Assembly (NCBI RefSeq): GCF_003429665.1
Contig: NZ_QUWK01000007.1
Coordinates: 1 to 64,000, forward strand
Direction of reading: 5' to 3'
Source of the DNA: Sphaerochaeta halotolerans
GTDB lineage: Bacteria > Spirochaetota > Spirochaetia > Sphaerochaetales > Sphaerochaetaceae
Length of the DNA stretch: 64,000 nucleotides
Part shown: positions 26,490 through 35,464 of the stretch, in pieces
Position numbering within the stretch: position 1 is the stretch's first letter
How the letters are laid out: each line of letters begins with the position of its first letter
Translations under genes and position numbers: made by a program
Notes under the pieces: generated by a model
Database searches by the model: none
What the model was told of the DNA's origin: nothing
Seen by the model: only the letters and a program-made list of their open reading frames with translations

Positions 26490-28067
26490 ATGTCTTCAAA
26501 CGACAACACAAATGGAAAGAAACCCGAAGAGAACGGGAAAGAACTCGCCTTCGGTAAGAAGAAGAGCGCAGTAGAGAAAAAAGGTAAGAATGAAGCTGCA
26601 CTCAAACCGAAGCGCAAAATTACCATCGGATGGGTGTTTGGTATGGTCGTCTTGATTCTGATCGCCATCTCCTTTGTGTTGGCTCCTGCAATTCAGGCCT
26701 TTGTTGGCCAGGGCACCAGCAATGGAATTGTGTTTGGAAAATACGGCAAGGAAGAGATCAAGTACTCGTATGGCAACTACTTCTATGACCAGGTCCAGAA
26801 TTATGCCAATCAGTACAGCGGCTCTGAGGCAAACCAGACACAAGCCCTGTACCAGATATGGAAGAGCGCCTATGACAGTACAGTTTTGTTCACGGCAATC
26901 AACCAGCTTGCTTCCAAAGCTGGCATCATAGCAACTGACGAAGTGGTCAAACGTGCAATTATTGAGAGTGGCGCCTATGACAAAGATGGGAAGTTTGATG
27001 TAAAGACCTATCAGGATGCTTCTGCAGAGAGAAAAACTTCTGTTGAGAAATCCATCCGAAGGAGCCTTCCCTATCAGATGGTGATCGACGATGTAGGTAC
27101 CGTCCTTTCTTCCTCTTCTGAAGTCGAATACATTGCTGAAATGGCCGGTAACGGAAGGACATTCCGCTACATCAGCCTTAATCCTGCACTCTATCCTGAT
27201 GAGCTTGCTTCCCAGTATGCACTGCAGAACAAACAACTCTTCTACAGCATGGATATGAGCATCATCAGTATGGATTCCGAAGAGAATGCAAAGGCTGTCT
27301 ATGACGCTATCGTGAATGGTGAGACTTCTTTTGAAGAGGCTGCAACCCAGAACAGTCTTGACTCCTATGCAGCTGAAGGGGGCAAGATTGGCCGCCTCTA
27401 CTACTATGGTCTGGTTTCCAACTTCAAGAATGCCGATGAAGCTGTCACCCTGCTCTCTGCAAAGAGTGGCGATGTCCTTGGCCCCTTTGAAGCGAACGGT
27501 GCCTGGGCAATCTACAAGCTGAACAGCACCCCCCAGGAAGCAGACTATGCCAGTGAAGAACTCCTTGCATCGGTAAAGGCGTACTTGGCGACCAGCGATA
27601 GTAATAGTATTGATACCTTCCTTGCAGACCTTGCTACAGAGTTGCAGAGAGAGATTGCAAGCAAAGGCTTGGATGAAGTAGCACTTGAGCATGACCTCTC
27701 GGTTGTGGAAGTCAGTGCAACCCCCTTAAACCTGGGAGAAAGCCAGTACATGAGCAACTTCTCCTACACAGACAACGCGGGACTACTCGCAAATGCTGCA
27801 ACCAATCCAGAGATTGCAAAGCAACTCTACACTGCCGAAGAGCACACCTTACTCGATCCCATCAAGTCAGGAGCTTCCTATCTCCTAGTTGAGACTGGCG
27901 AGAACGTCCAGGACGAAACCATGGGGAGCTATATCAGGACGTTCTATGACTACTACAGTGGGGCACAGAACCAACAGGACTTAAGTCAAGCGCTCTACTC
28001 CTCTGATGCATTTGAGGATAATTTCCTGACCACCTTCCTCAACGTAGTGCTGGGACAGAGCGAATAA
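26490..28067 (+). CDS. Membrane-anchored peptidyl-prolyl isomerase, SurA/PpiD-like
   Basis: 525 aa. A charged cytoplasmic start of about 45 residues rich in Lys and Glu is followed by one TM helix (about 48-70, GWVFGMVVLILIAISFVLAP) and a large periplasmic part. The N-terminal SurA_N-like helical region precedes a PpiC rotamase segment around EEAATQNSLDSYAAEGGKIG and KSGDVLGPFEANGAWAIYKL. Topology is that of PpiD: anchored chaperone for exported proteins, which fits the many barrel proteins here. Start at ATG 26490 from AGAGG spacing; the upstream frame to 26457 is less likely. A terminator follows. Confidence 0.83.
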   Translation: MSSNDNTNGKKPEENGKELAFGKKKSAVEKKGKNEAALKPKRKITIGWVFGMVVLILIAISFVLAPAIQAFVGQGTSNGIVFGKYGKEEIKYSYGNYFYDQVQNYANQYSGSEANQTQALYQIWKSAYDSTVLFTAINQLASKAGIIATDEVVKRAIIESGAYDKDGKFDVKTYQDASAERKTSVEKSIRRSLPYQMVIDDVGTVLSSSSEVEYIAEMAGNGRTFRYISLNPALYPDELASQYALQNKQLFYSMDMSIISMDSEENAKAVYDAIVNGETSFEEAATQNSLDSYAAEGGKIGRLYYYGLVSNFKNADEAVTLLSAKSGDVLGPFEANGAWAIYKLNSTPQEADYASEELLASVKAYLATSDSNSIDTFLADLATELQREIASKGLDEVALEHDLSVVEVSATPLNLGESQYMSNFSYTDNAGLLANAATNPEIAKQLYTAEEHTLLDPIKSGASYLLVETGENVQDETMGSYIRTFYDYYSGAQNQQDLSQALYSSDAFEDNFLTTFLNVVLGQSE

Positions 28068-28089
28068 CTCTTTTCTCTTTATCCTATCA

Positions 28090-28117
28090 AGCCGGTACAG
28101 CGGTACCGGCTTTTTTA
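28090..28117 (+). terminator. Rho-independent terminator
   Basis: Arms AGCCGGTAC and GTACCGGCT around AGCG (28090-28111), followed by TTTTTT. Ends the foldase transcript. Confidence 0.88.
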
Positions 28118-28149
28118 ATTACTATTTCCGTGGTAGATTACAACTACCC

Positions 28150-29226
28150 ATGAAACCTTCACTGCACTACATCGTCAGAACTCTATTGCTCCTCTTGCTT
28201 GCAATGCTCCTCATCGTAGGAATTATTGCGTATGTGATAATCGACCGTTTGACCAACACCGAAATCTTTGAAGATGTCAGTCGTCACACAGAAATTGTTG
28301 TACTACCACAAGAACCGTTCGATTTGGAGCGAGCTGTCCAGAACGGAAAAGCCTTTACATTGGAGTACACAGAGAGTGGGGAGTTCACCGTTCTCTGGGG
28401 AACCGATTTCCACCTTCGAAGGGGCCCTTTTGCAGGCAGGAATAAAGTCTATGCACTGTTAGAGGCAGCATTTGAAGAAACAGCCCCTGACCTAACCGTT
28501 ATTACCGGGGACCTGCTGTTCTCTTTTGATGCGGAGGCTATGCTTCATGAGTTTGCTTCTTTCATGGAGGAGCATGACCAATTCTGGGCTTACTCTTTCG
28601 GCAATCATGATGGCGAACACAAATATGATCGACCTACACTCGCCGGTATCCTGGATGCCTACCCCCATGCACTCTTCTCTAGTGGAGAAGAATGGGTACG
28701 GGGATACAGTGACTATCCCCTTGTATTGACCTCTAACGGAGAGACGAAGCAGGCACTGATACTCCTTGATTCCCATGACAGTAGAATCTATGAAGATGAT
28801 GTCATTGCACCTGATTATATCTACCCTTCCCAGATTGCGTGGTACCGTTGGGTGGAGGATGGACTGGGTGATATACCGTTGTATGCCTTCACCCATATTC
28901 CTCTGCCCGAGTTCAAACTGCTCTGGGAAAGCGGAACAGCCGAGGGAATCAAGCTCGACAAGAAGGTCAACGTACCACTAGAGAATAGTGGCCTTTTTGC
29001 GGCCATGCAGGAGAAAGGAAATACCGTGGCTGTATTCAGTGGCCATGACCATTTGAACGACTTTCAGGGAATCTGGGAATCCATCGACTTGCACTACGGC
29101 AGGAGTGCCAGTTACGGGTCCTATGGTTCAAGAGACTACAAGAAAGGGCTTAAAACCATCACGCTCTATGCAGATGATACACCCTATACTGTTCAGACAT
29201 ATACGGTCGATCAGTGGCGATTGTAG
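28150..29226 (+). CDS. Membrane-anchored calcineurin-like metallophosphoesterase
   Basis: 358 aa. One N-terminal TM helix (about 8-32) anchors an exported phosphoesterase domain. Metal ligands appear in order: TDFHLRRGPF (D-x-H), ITGDLLFSF (GD), FGNHDGEHK (GNHD), FTHIPLPEF and FSGHDHLNDF (GHDH). Substrate unknown; family members hydrolyse nucleotides, phospholipid head groups or phosphoproteins. No Shine-Dalgarno: TACAAC ends 5 bases before the ATG but no good -35 is seen. The next gene has its own strong Shine-Dalgarno overlapping the stop. Confidence 0.87.
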   Translation: MKPSLHYIVRTLLLLLLAMLLIVGIIAYVIIDRLTNTEIFEDVSRHTEIVVLPQEPFDLERAVQNGKAFTLEYTESGEFTVLWGTDFHLRRGPFAGRNKVYALLEAAFEETAPDLTVITGDLLFSFDAEAMLHEFASFMEEHDQFWAYSFGNHDGEHKYDRPTLAGILDAYPHALFSSGEEWVRGYSDYPLVLTSNGETKQALILLDSHDSRIYEDDVIAPDYIYPSQIAWYRWVEDGLGDIPLYAFTHIPLPEFKLLWESGTAEGIKLDKKVNVPLENSGLFAAMQEKGNTVAVFSGHDHLNDFQGIWESIDLHYGRSASYGSYGSRDYKKGLKTITLYADDTPYTVQTYTVDQWRL

Positions 29227-29237
29227 GAGGAACCGAA

Positions 29238-30278
29238 ATGGAACATGAGGTAACGCAGAAGCAGGACCTACTGGACAAAAAGGGACATATCAAGGAAGAA
29301 GGCTGGGCCCGTCACCCGCTCTGGCTCTACAACCGATCCCATGTAAAGGGTGGCCGTCTAAGGGTCAAGGAGTGGGATTACTACGCGATAATCAATACAG
29401 AGAAACACTATGCGGTAACTGCCACGATCAGTGACCTGGGATATGCAGCACTTTTTGCTATCAGTTATATCGATTTTGAACGGAAAGCAGTAAGCCAGAC
29501 TGATGCCTTAAGCGTTTTCCCCCTGGGAAAGATTGGGTTGAGTGCTTCCAGCGGGGAAGACAACCAAGTTGCCTGGTCAAATGAAAAACTCCGGCTTGCT
29601 TTCATCAAGAAAGGAACACAGCGACATCTGATGGTTGCTTGCCCTTCACTCGTTCTTCCTGACGGAAGCGTGGGCCTCGACTACGATATCGTGCTTACCC
29701 AAGAGCCAGAAAGAGAAAGCTTGAATATTGCAACCAGCTGGAAAGAACAGCGCAAGGCTTTTTATCTCAATGAGAAAATCAATTGTCTGCCTGCAAAAGG
29801 GAAAATTCGCAGAGGGATGGAGAATGAAGAGCTGCTTATGGGGGAATCCTGGGGAGTGCTGGATTGGGGACGAGGGAGATGGACCTATCAGAACACCTGG
29901 TATTGGGCCAGCGTCTCTGCCTTGGTTGAAAATGTTCCATTTGGCTTGAATCTGGGCTATGGGTTTTCTGATAGGACTCCAGCAAGTGAGAATGCCATAT
30001 TCTATAATGGAAGGATCCATAAGTTAGGAACGGTGGAATTTGTGTTTTCCCGAGAGGACCTCAGGAAGGCTTGGAGAATCAAGGATGAACAGGGGAGACT
30101 CAACTTGGTATTCACTCCGGTGGTAGACCGTTCAAGCAATACAAATTTTATGGTGATAAAGTCTGTACAACATCAGCTGTTTGGGTATTTTAGTGGAACC
30201 TGTTTGCTCGATGATGGGAGTGAACTTGCCATCAAAGAGCTCCCTGGATTCGCTGAACAGGTCTACAATCGTTGGTAG
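29238..30278 (+). CDS. DUF2804-family protein
   Basis: 346 aa, no signal peptide or TM. The order LDKKGHIKEEGWARHPLWLY, RLRVKEWDYYAIINTEKHYA and WGVLDWGRGRWTYQNTWYWAS is typical of DUF2804, a beta-rich family of unknown function distantly like hydroxyneurosporene synthase/AttH folds. The start is ATG 29238, 8 bases after AGGAGG. It begins 11 bp after the metallophosphoesterase stop and is probably co-transcribed. Confidence 0.8.
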   Translation: MEHEVTQKQDLLDKKGHIKEEGWARHPLWLYNRSHVKGGRLRVKEWDYYAIINTEKHYAVTATISDLGYAALFAISYIDFERKAVSQTDALSVFPLGKIGLSASSGEDNQVAWSNEKLRLAFIKKGTQRHLMVACPSLVLPDGSVGLDYDIVLTQEPERESLNIATSWKEQRKAFYLNEKINCLPAKGKIRRGMENEELLMGESWGVLDWGRGRWTYQNTWYWASVSALVENVPFGLNLGYGFSDRTPASENAIFYNGRIHKLGTVEFVFSREDLRKAWRIKDEQGRLNLVFTPVVDRSSNTNFMVIKSVQHQLFGYFSGTCLLDDGSELAIKELPGFAEQVYNRW

Positions 30279-30402
30279 GGCTTTTTTAACAATTCAGATG
30301 TGTATGTCTTGCAAGAAGTTGTTCATTTGTATAAACTACAAAAGTTGTATTGCATGTCTCGGTATTTAACCGATAATCCACTCATACATTATCAGGAGTT
30401 CC

Positions 30403-32277
30403 ATGTCAGAGTTATTAAGCTTTGCGGACCTAGGACTGTCCGCACAAACCATTGCCGCCGTCAAATCCAAGGGATTTGAAGAACCTACCAAAATCCAAGC
30501 AGCGTGTATTCCACTGCTTCTCAAGGACCAGGTTGATGTCATCGGCCAGGCACAAACCGGAACCGGCAAAACCGCCGCTTTCGGTCTTCCTATTCTAGAA
30601 ATCGTAGACCCTTCTATCAAGCAGGTGCAGGCGCTCATTCTCGCTCCGACAAGAGAGTTGGCCGTACAAGTTGCTGAAGAGATCAATTCTCTGAAGGGAG
30701 ATCGTCATTTGGAAATCGCCGCAGTCTATGGAGGAGCATCCATGGACTTACAGCTCAGAAAGCTACGCAGAGGTGTACACGTAGTGGTAGGCACCCCAGG
30801 TCGTATCCTTGACCACCTCAGAAGAGGTTCCCTCAAGCTGGATCAGCTCAAGTTCGTTGTTCTGGACGAAGCTGATGAGATGCTTGATATGGGATTTGTT
30901 GATGACATTGAGGAAGTCTTGAAGCAAACACCCGAACACAAACGGATGCTCTGCTTCTCTGCAACCATGCCTGCCCCGATCCAACGTCTTGCCGGAAGGT
31001 TCATGCACGAACCCGAAATGGTAAAAATCAAGCAGGAAACCCCAACCAGCGACCTTACTGACCAAATTTACGTCGAAGTAAGAGAGTCGGACAAGTTCGA
31101 AGCTTTGACCCGCATCATCGATATGGAAGAAAGCTTCTACGGAATTGTATTCTGTAGGACCAAGGTCCAATGTGATGAGATCGGACGCAAGTTGATGGAC
31201 CGTGGTTATGACGCAGAACCTTTGCACGGTGACCTTTCTCAGAAACAGAGGGAAAGTATCCTGCACAAAATGAGGGATCGGTCGATCAGCATCATCGTCG
31301 CCACGGATGTGGCTGCCCGTGGTATCGACATCTCTGACCTTACCCATGTTATCAACTTCTCACTTCCCGAAGACCCGGAGGCTTATATCCACCGAATCGG
31401 AAGAACAGGAAGAGCAGGAAAAACCGGTATTGCCATTACCTTTGTCGGCCCAAGAGAGTTCAGACGCTTCAGCTTCATCCAGAAAGTATCAAAATCAGAG
31501 ATTCGACGGGAATCAGTGCCTGATGCCAATGACATCATTGAGACCAAGAGAACAAGAATTATCAGTCAACTCTCTGCTATCACTACAGAGGATGGTCAAG
31601 ATAGCCCATTTATTACCATTGCCGAACAGCTTTTGGAAGACAAACGTCCTGAGGACGTTGTAGCTTCATTGCTTGACCATTTCTACAAGGATGAGCTGGA
31701 TGTTTCCAAATACCAGAGCATATCTTCAGGAAGAAATGAGCGCAATTCAAGAGAACCACGCAGTGAAGATAATGGGTTTACCCGACTCTTCATTGCTCGT
31801 GGCAGGAAAGATGGTTTGGATAAGCGAAGGCTTGTTGACTACTTAATTGAACAGGTAGGAGCAGAGGATCATGACATCCAAAATGTAACGGTTAGAGAGG
31901 ATTTCTCCTTTGTCAGTGCTCCACTGCAGGTTGCCGAGCGTATCTTGCAGACGTTCAACTCTGTAGGTTCTGAAGGTAGACCAATCATTACCCGCGCAAA
32001 GCCGGATAATCCCAATGGAAAACATCTCTCAGGGAGAAGAAGTGACCATTATGATGATCGCCCCAGTTCTTCTGACCGCAGAAGTCAAGGCCGACGTCCT
32101 CGCCGCAGCAATGATGACTTCCAGCCGTATGGCAGGGACTCCTATGGTGGTGGTGATGATGATTATCGTCCCCGACCTAGCAGTTTCCAGGATGATCGAC
32201 AAAGCCGCTCTCATGGAAAATACAGCTCCCCTCAAGGGAAAAGAGGACCTCGTCCCAAGAAGCGGTATCGAGACTAA
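30403..32277 (+). CDS. DEAD-box RNA helicase with DbpA-type RNA-binding domain
   Basis: 624 aa. Q motif region GFEEPTKIQAACIP, Walker A AQTGTGKTAAFG, PTRELA, TPGRILDHL, VVLDEADEMLDMG, SAT, RGIDISDLTHVINF and HRIGRTGRAG are all intact (about 1-370). A DbpA RNA-binding domain lies near 455-530 (FTRLFIARGRKDGLDKRRLV). The last 90 residues are Arg/Ser/Asp/Tyr-rich and disordered. DeaD/CshA-like proteins remodel rRNA and mRNA, often in the cold; DbpA domains bind 23S rRNA hairpin 92. A stand-alone protein with the same domain is at 62177-62746. CAGGAG precedes the ATG. Confidence 0.93.
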   Translation: MSELLSFADLGLSAQTIAAVKSKGFEEPTKIQAACIPLLLKDQVDVIGQAQTGTGKTAAFGLPILEIVDPSIKQVQALILAPTRELAVQVAEEINSLKGDRHLEIAAVYGGASMDLQLRKLRRGVHVVVGTPGRILDHLRRGSLKLDQLKFVVLDEADEMLDMGFVDDIEEVLKQTPEHKRMLCFSATMPAPIQRLAGRFMHEPEMVKIKQETPTSDLTDQIYVEVRESDKFEALTRIIDMEESFYGIVFCRTKVQCDEIGRKLMDRGYDAEPLHGDLSQKQRESILHKMRDRSISIIVATDVAARGIDISDLTHVINFSLPEDPEAYIHRIGRTGRAGKTGIAITFVGPREFRRFSFIQKVSKSEIRRESVPDANDIIETKRTRIISQLSAITTEDGQDSPFITIAEQLLEDKRPEDVVASLLDHFYKDELDVSKYQSISSGRNERNSREPRSEDNGFTRLFIARGRKDGLDKRRLVDYLIEQVGAEDHDIQNVTVREDFSFVSAPLQVAERILQTFNSVGSEGRPIITRAKPDNPNGKHLSGRRSDHYDDRPSSSDRRSQGRRPRRSNDDFQPYGRDSYGGGDDDYRPRPSSFQDDRQSRSHGKYSSPQGKRGPRPKKRYRD

Positions 32278-32287
32278 AAACCCTAAA

Positions 32288-32322
32288 AACACCCACTTGT
32301 ACTTTCAAGTGGGTGTTTTACC
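32288..32322 (+). terminator. Rho-independent terminator of helicase gene
   Basis: Perfect 12-base arms AACACCCACTTG (32288-32299) and CAAGTGGGTGTT (32306-32317), loop TACTTT, then TTA. Confidence 0.85.
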
Positions 32323-32384
32323 TGTACTCCTCCGCTATATTGGTAGGCCGAATTGAGTTTGGAGTGGTTCTTTCCTTTGCAGGA

Positions 32385-32929
32385 AAGCATAGCAAGATGA
32401 CCTCGGCTTTCATTCTCGTGGTGACAGTTTTCCTTGGGTATCATGCAGCCCATCTGCAGCTCGAGGGCAGATTGCCTCATTCTATGAACAATTAGAATAA
32501 CAATAACCAGGGAGTTCTCCCCAACCCTACTTTCAGACCAGAGAACGAGCACTTAGGCGGGCTACATCTTGGTATTTCTTGTGGTTCTGATGGCTTTTAG
32601 ATTGCTATCCCTTGCGTTTTACACTTTGCTGCCATGGTTGTGGGAGCCGGTATCGATGACGCAACCCACTTCCTCATACGATATAAAAACAAAGCAGCTG
32701 AAGGGAAACTGCCAATTGAAAGCATTCTCTCTGAGACAATGAAAGAGACCGGTGACCTATCATACTCACTACGCTTTCCATCGTAGCTGGAATGATGGTG
32801 TTCCTGCCGGTTCGCTATTTTGGAAGTCTGATGAGTATCGCCCTATTGAACTGCATGGTTTCGACTTTGGTGGTGATGCCCTCTGTTGTTACCCTTACCA
32901 CAGGTATCAAGCGTCGTTTCACACACTGA
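32385..32929 (+). pseudogene. Remnant of RND/MMPL-family exporter
   Basis: Two ends of a large RND exporter survive. KHSKMTSAFILVVTVFLGYH followed by AAHLQLEGRL (32385-32480) matches the first TM region. AMVVGAGIDDATHFLIRYKN (from 32631) matches the MMPL TM4 region, whose GxGxDxxxHF pattern is clear. After a one-base frameshift near 32752 the text continues PIILTTLSIVAGMMVFLP and ends SVVTLTTGIKRRFTH with a stop at 32927-32929. The middle 600 or more codons are deleted. The remnant overlaps the 3' end of the convergent glycosyltransferase. Confidence 0.8.
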
Positions 32930-34048
32930 GACCAAGGTCTCTGCCCAGTGGGACAGTGAAAATCGTTCACTCGCTTGTTTTGATTTCTCTGCCATCTCCT
33001 TCCGTTTTTGCTCGTCAGCGACAAGAGAAGCGAGTGTTGTTACAAATGAGTGGCTGTCGGCACAGATGGCCCCACACCCTTCTTCCTCTACTGAAAAACC
33101 TAGACTATGGTCTTCGCGAAGTACTACAGGAAGCGAACTCGCCATAGCCTCCACGAATCCCAAACCTTGTGATTCACGGACAGACGAGGAGATGAAAACA
33201 TCCGAAAGTCTGTAATATAGATGTACATTTTCCGAGGGGATAGCACCTGCAAATACCACAAGACCTTCCAACCCCAAATCTGCAACTTGCTTTTTCAAAC
33301 TATCCTCTTTAGGTCCACCGCCTACCAGAAGCAACCGCGCTGAGGGCTCAAGGAATGAGAGGAGGAAGAAGTCATCAATGCTCTTGTTCACTCGTTTCTC
33401 ACTTGCGAGACGACAGACGGAGACCAGAATACAATGCTCCTTGGAAAAGCCTAGACTGGTGCGTAAGGCATCTATTTCATCACTTCCAACGGGACGTTGG
33501 AATCGGGCCAAGTCGATACCACTGGGGAGAACAAAAATTGGTTGCTTTACATGGTATCGCTCCAGCATGTGGCTATGGGAAAGTGATGGACTAATCAGGA
33601 GATCACAATAGCGTACCCGTCTCTTTATAATGGTTGCCATCATAGTGTCCCAAAGGGTGTGCCTGATGCGATACTGTGCATCGTACCGGGTAAAATCAGT
33701 ATGACAGGTGTGAATCAGGGGGATGTCTAACATAGCAGCAATTCTTCTTGCCCATCCCATGGTGAAAAACTCATTATTGGAGTGTATGATATCGGGACTC
33801 CAGGAAAGGATATCGGCAAGAAGCGGGTCATGGTATGATAAGGCTACCTGGGAGTCCCTAAGCGGTTGTATCCTGCTACCCTTCATGAAGTAGACGCCAT
33901 TCTCATACGAAGAGATAGGAGATTTACTGATTGTAAGCAAGCGTACCTCATGACCCAGTTGACCAAGCATGTTTTGTTCATTGACCACCACGGTCGTGAC
34001 GCCTGTAATATGTGGTAGATAAAAATCTGTAGTGATGAGGATTTTCAA
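32843..34048 (-). CDS. Glycosyltransferase family 4, probable glycolipid synthase
   Basis: 401 aa from TTG 34048. GT-B fold: N-terminal KILITTDFYLPHITGVTTVV, HTCHTDFTRYDAQYRIRH, and C-terminal nucleotide-sugar site VSVCRLASEKRVNKSID ... VFISSSVRESQGLGFVEAMA (E-x7-E motif). This pattern resembles diacylglycerol glucosyltransferases. The upstream frame to 34081 exists, but AGGAG is placed for the TTG. The last 25 or so residues (after VSVCETTLDTCG) are antisense to an exporter remnant, suggesting the original stop was lost. Divergent from a GT28-type gene, so both may build a membrane glycolipid. Confidence 0.85.
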   Translation of the reverse strand: MKILITTDFYLPHITGVTTVVVNEQNMLGQLGHEVRLLTISKSPISSYENGVYFMKGSRIQPLRDSQVALSYHDPLLADILSWSPDIIHSNNEFFTMGWARRIAAMLDIPLIHTCHTDFTRYDAQYRIRHTLWDTMMATIIKRRVRYCDLLISPSLSHSHMLERYHVKQPIFVLPSGIDLARFQRPVGSDEIDALRTSLGFSKEHCILVSVCRLASEKRVNKSIDDFFLLSFLEPSARLLLVGGGPKEDSLKKQVADLGLEGLVVFAGAIPSENVHLYYRLSDVFISSSVRESQGLGFVEAMASSLPVVLREDHSLGFSVEEEGCGAICADSHSFVTTLASLVADEQKRKEMAEKSKQASERFSLSHWAETLVSVCETTLDTCGKGNNRGHHHQSRNHAVQ

Positions 34049-34130
34049 ATAGAACGCTCCTGTCTCCCATGATACTCTCATAAAATACGTGATGCAAGCA
34101 AGAGAAATGTTTCAAATGCTGTTTCTCTAC

Positions 34131-34159
34131 TTGTCCTTGCCCCCTTTTTACCATATTCT
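34131..34159 (+). promoter_or_regulatory. Promoter of GT28-type gene, leaderless type
   Basis: -35 TTGTCC (34131-34136), 17 bases, -10 TATTCT (34154-34159), then TGACCC and ATG 34166. No Shine-Dalgarno. Confidence 0.55.
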
Positions 34160-34165
34160 TGACCC

Positions 34166-35311
34166 ATGCACATAGCATTTTTATATGTAGATGCAGGAAA
34201 AGGTCACATTACCCCTGCAAAAGCTTTGAGTGATGCTGCACTCCGGCTAGACCATACCACCGTTGTTGCTAATGTATTTGAAACGCTCAAGGCACCTATC
34301 ATCAATCGGATGAGTAAATCCAATTGGCGTTTGATGTTGCATTATCCACGACTAGAGGCATTCATTGACCCCAAGCAGGACTCCCGGTTCAATGCTAGGC
34401 TGTTCCGTTTTCTCGGTACCCATAGCCATGCTGTAAAGGACTTCAAAGCGTGGTACGATACCAATACTCCTGATTGCATCGTTGTAGCCCACTTCCTTGC
34501 AGGTTGCCTCATCCAGCCAATCGTTGCTGAACTAGGATTACCAGTACCAGTCTTCGAATATGCGACTGATGTGGTATTTACCCCAAGGCTGGGGATCAAT
34601 TCTGACTTGGACAGGTTTTACATCTGTACCCAGTTGGGCAAAGAACTCGCAATGCAATTTGGCCAACAGGAAGAAACAATTTCAATATGCCCTTTTCCCT
34701 TGAAGACCCAGATGATGCACACCGAAATCCCGGAACAACAACAAGCAAGAAAGAAACTGGGATTACAAGACCGCTTTACTGTTTTGCTCAACCTTGGGGG
34801 CGAAGGTATCGGAACAACAGATTTCCTGGAAGAAGTACAGCGACGCAACCTTGATTGGCAGATCATCACCGTCGGAACACTCAGCAGTAGCACAAAACTA
34901 CACTACAAGCATTTCCGTGAAAAATATCCCTCCTTTCCTATCTATACTCCTGGCTTTGTCGACAATATCCAGGACTACATCAGTGCGTGCGATGTACAGG
35001 CAGGAAAGGCAGGGGCAAATGCCTTGATGGAGTCTCTTTATCTCAAGCGTCCCTTTCTTATCTCCAATTTGCTCTATACCGCAAAACCCACCACTCAGTT
35101 CTTTGAACGGTATAAGGTTGGCTGGGTTGAGAATTCCATCCACAAACAGGTAGATATCCTGAAAGCTTACAGTGAGGACAACCAAGTACGCCAAGTAATG
35201 GCGGAAGCATTTGAAAACCTCCCAACCACCTTCGATAGTGATGCTTTTGTACGAATGATCATCGAGGATACGGAGACATTTCTCAGAAAAATTGGTGTCA
35301 ACACCCCGTAA
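34166..35311 (+). CDS. GT28/MGDG-synthase-like glycosyltransferase
   Basis: 381 aa GT-B enzyme. N-terminal FLYVDAGKGHITPAKALSDA is the glycine loop of MGDG-synthase/MurG-like enzymes, and the acceptor helix includes WRLMLHYPRLE. The donor domain has VLLNLGGEGIGTTDFLEEV and ISACDVQAGKAGANALMESL, with FLISNLLYTAKPTTQFF at the sugar site. Likely adds a hexose to a diacylglycerol or glycolipid in the inner leaflet, with the divergent GT4 enzyme perhaps making its acceptor. Donor and acceptor are not readable. Confidence 0.83.
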   Translation: MHIAFLYVDAGKGHITPAKALSDAALRLDHTTVVANVFETLKAPIINRMSKSNWRLMLHYPRLEAFIDPKQDSRFNARLFRFLGTHSHAVKDFKAWYDTNTPDCIVVAHFLAGCLIQPIVAELGLPVPVFEYATDVVFTPRLGINSDLDRFYICTQLGKELAMQFGQQEETISICPFPLKTQMMHTEIPEQQQARKKLGLQDRFTVLLNLGGEGIGTTDFLEEVQRRNLDWQIITVGTLSSSTKLHYKHFREKYPSFPIYTPGFVDNIQDYISACDVQAGKAGANALMESLYLKRPFLISNLLYTAKPTTQFFERYKVGWVENSIHKQVDILKAYSEDNQVRQVMAEAFENLPTTFDSDAFVRMIIEDTETFLRKIGVNTP

Positions 35312-35464
35312 AGAATATGATATCTCCCTCCACCTATCAGCGGTGCACACGCTTTACATTGCTTTCCCTCATATAGTATAGTCTTTTTAACGGAGGCCAC
35401 GTGTAAAGCCAAGGTTTGTGCACGTGCTAAGTCATCCACCAAATCCAATATCTAGGAGCTCTCT

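Noticed and set aside
26496-27692. 398-codon open frame antisense to the PpiC-type foldase.
   Set aside because: No recognisable motif or start signal; the sense gene has promoter, Shine-Dalgarno, TM helix, domains and terminator.
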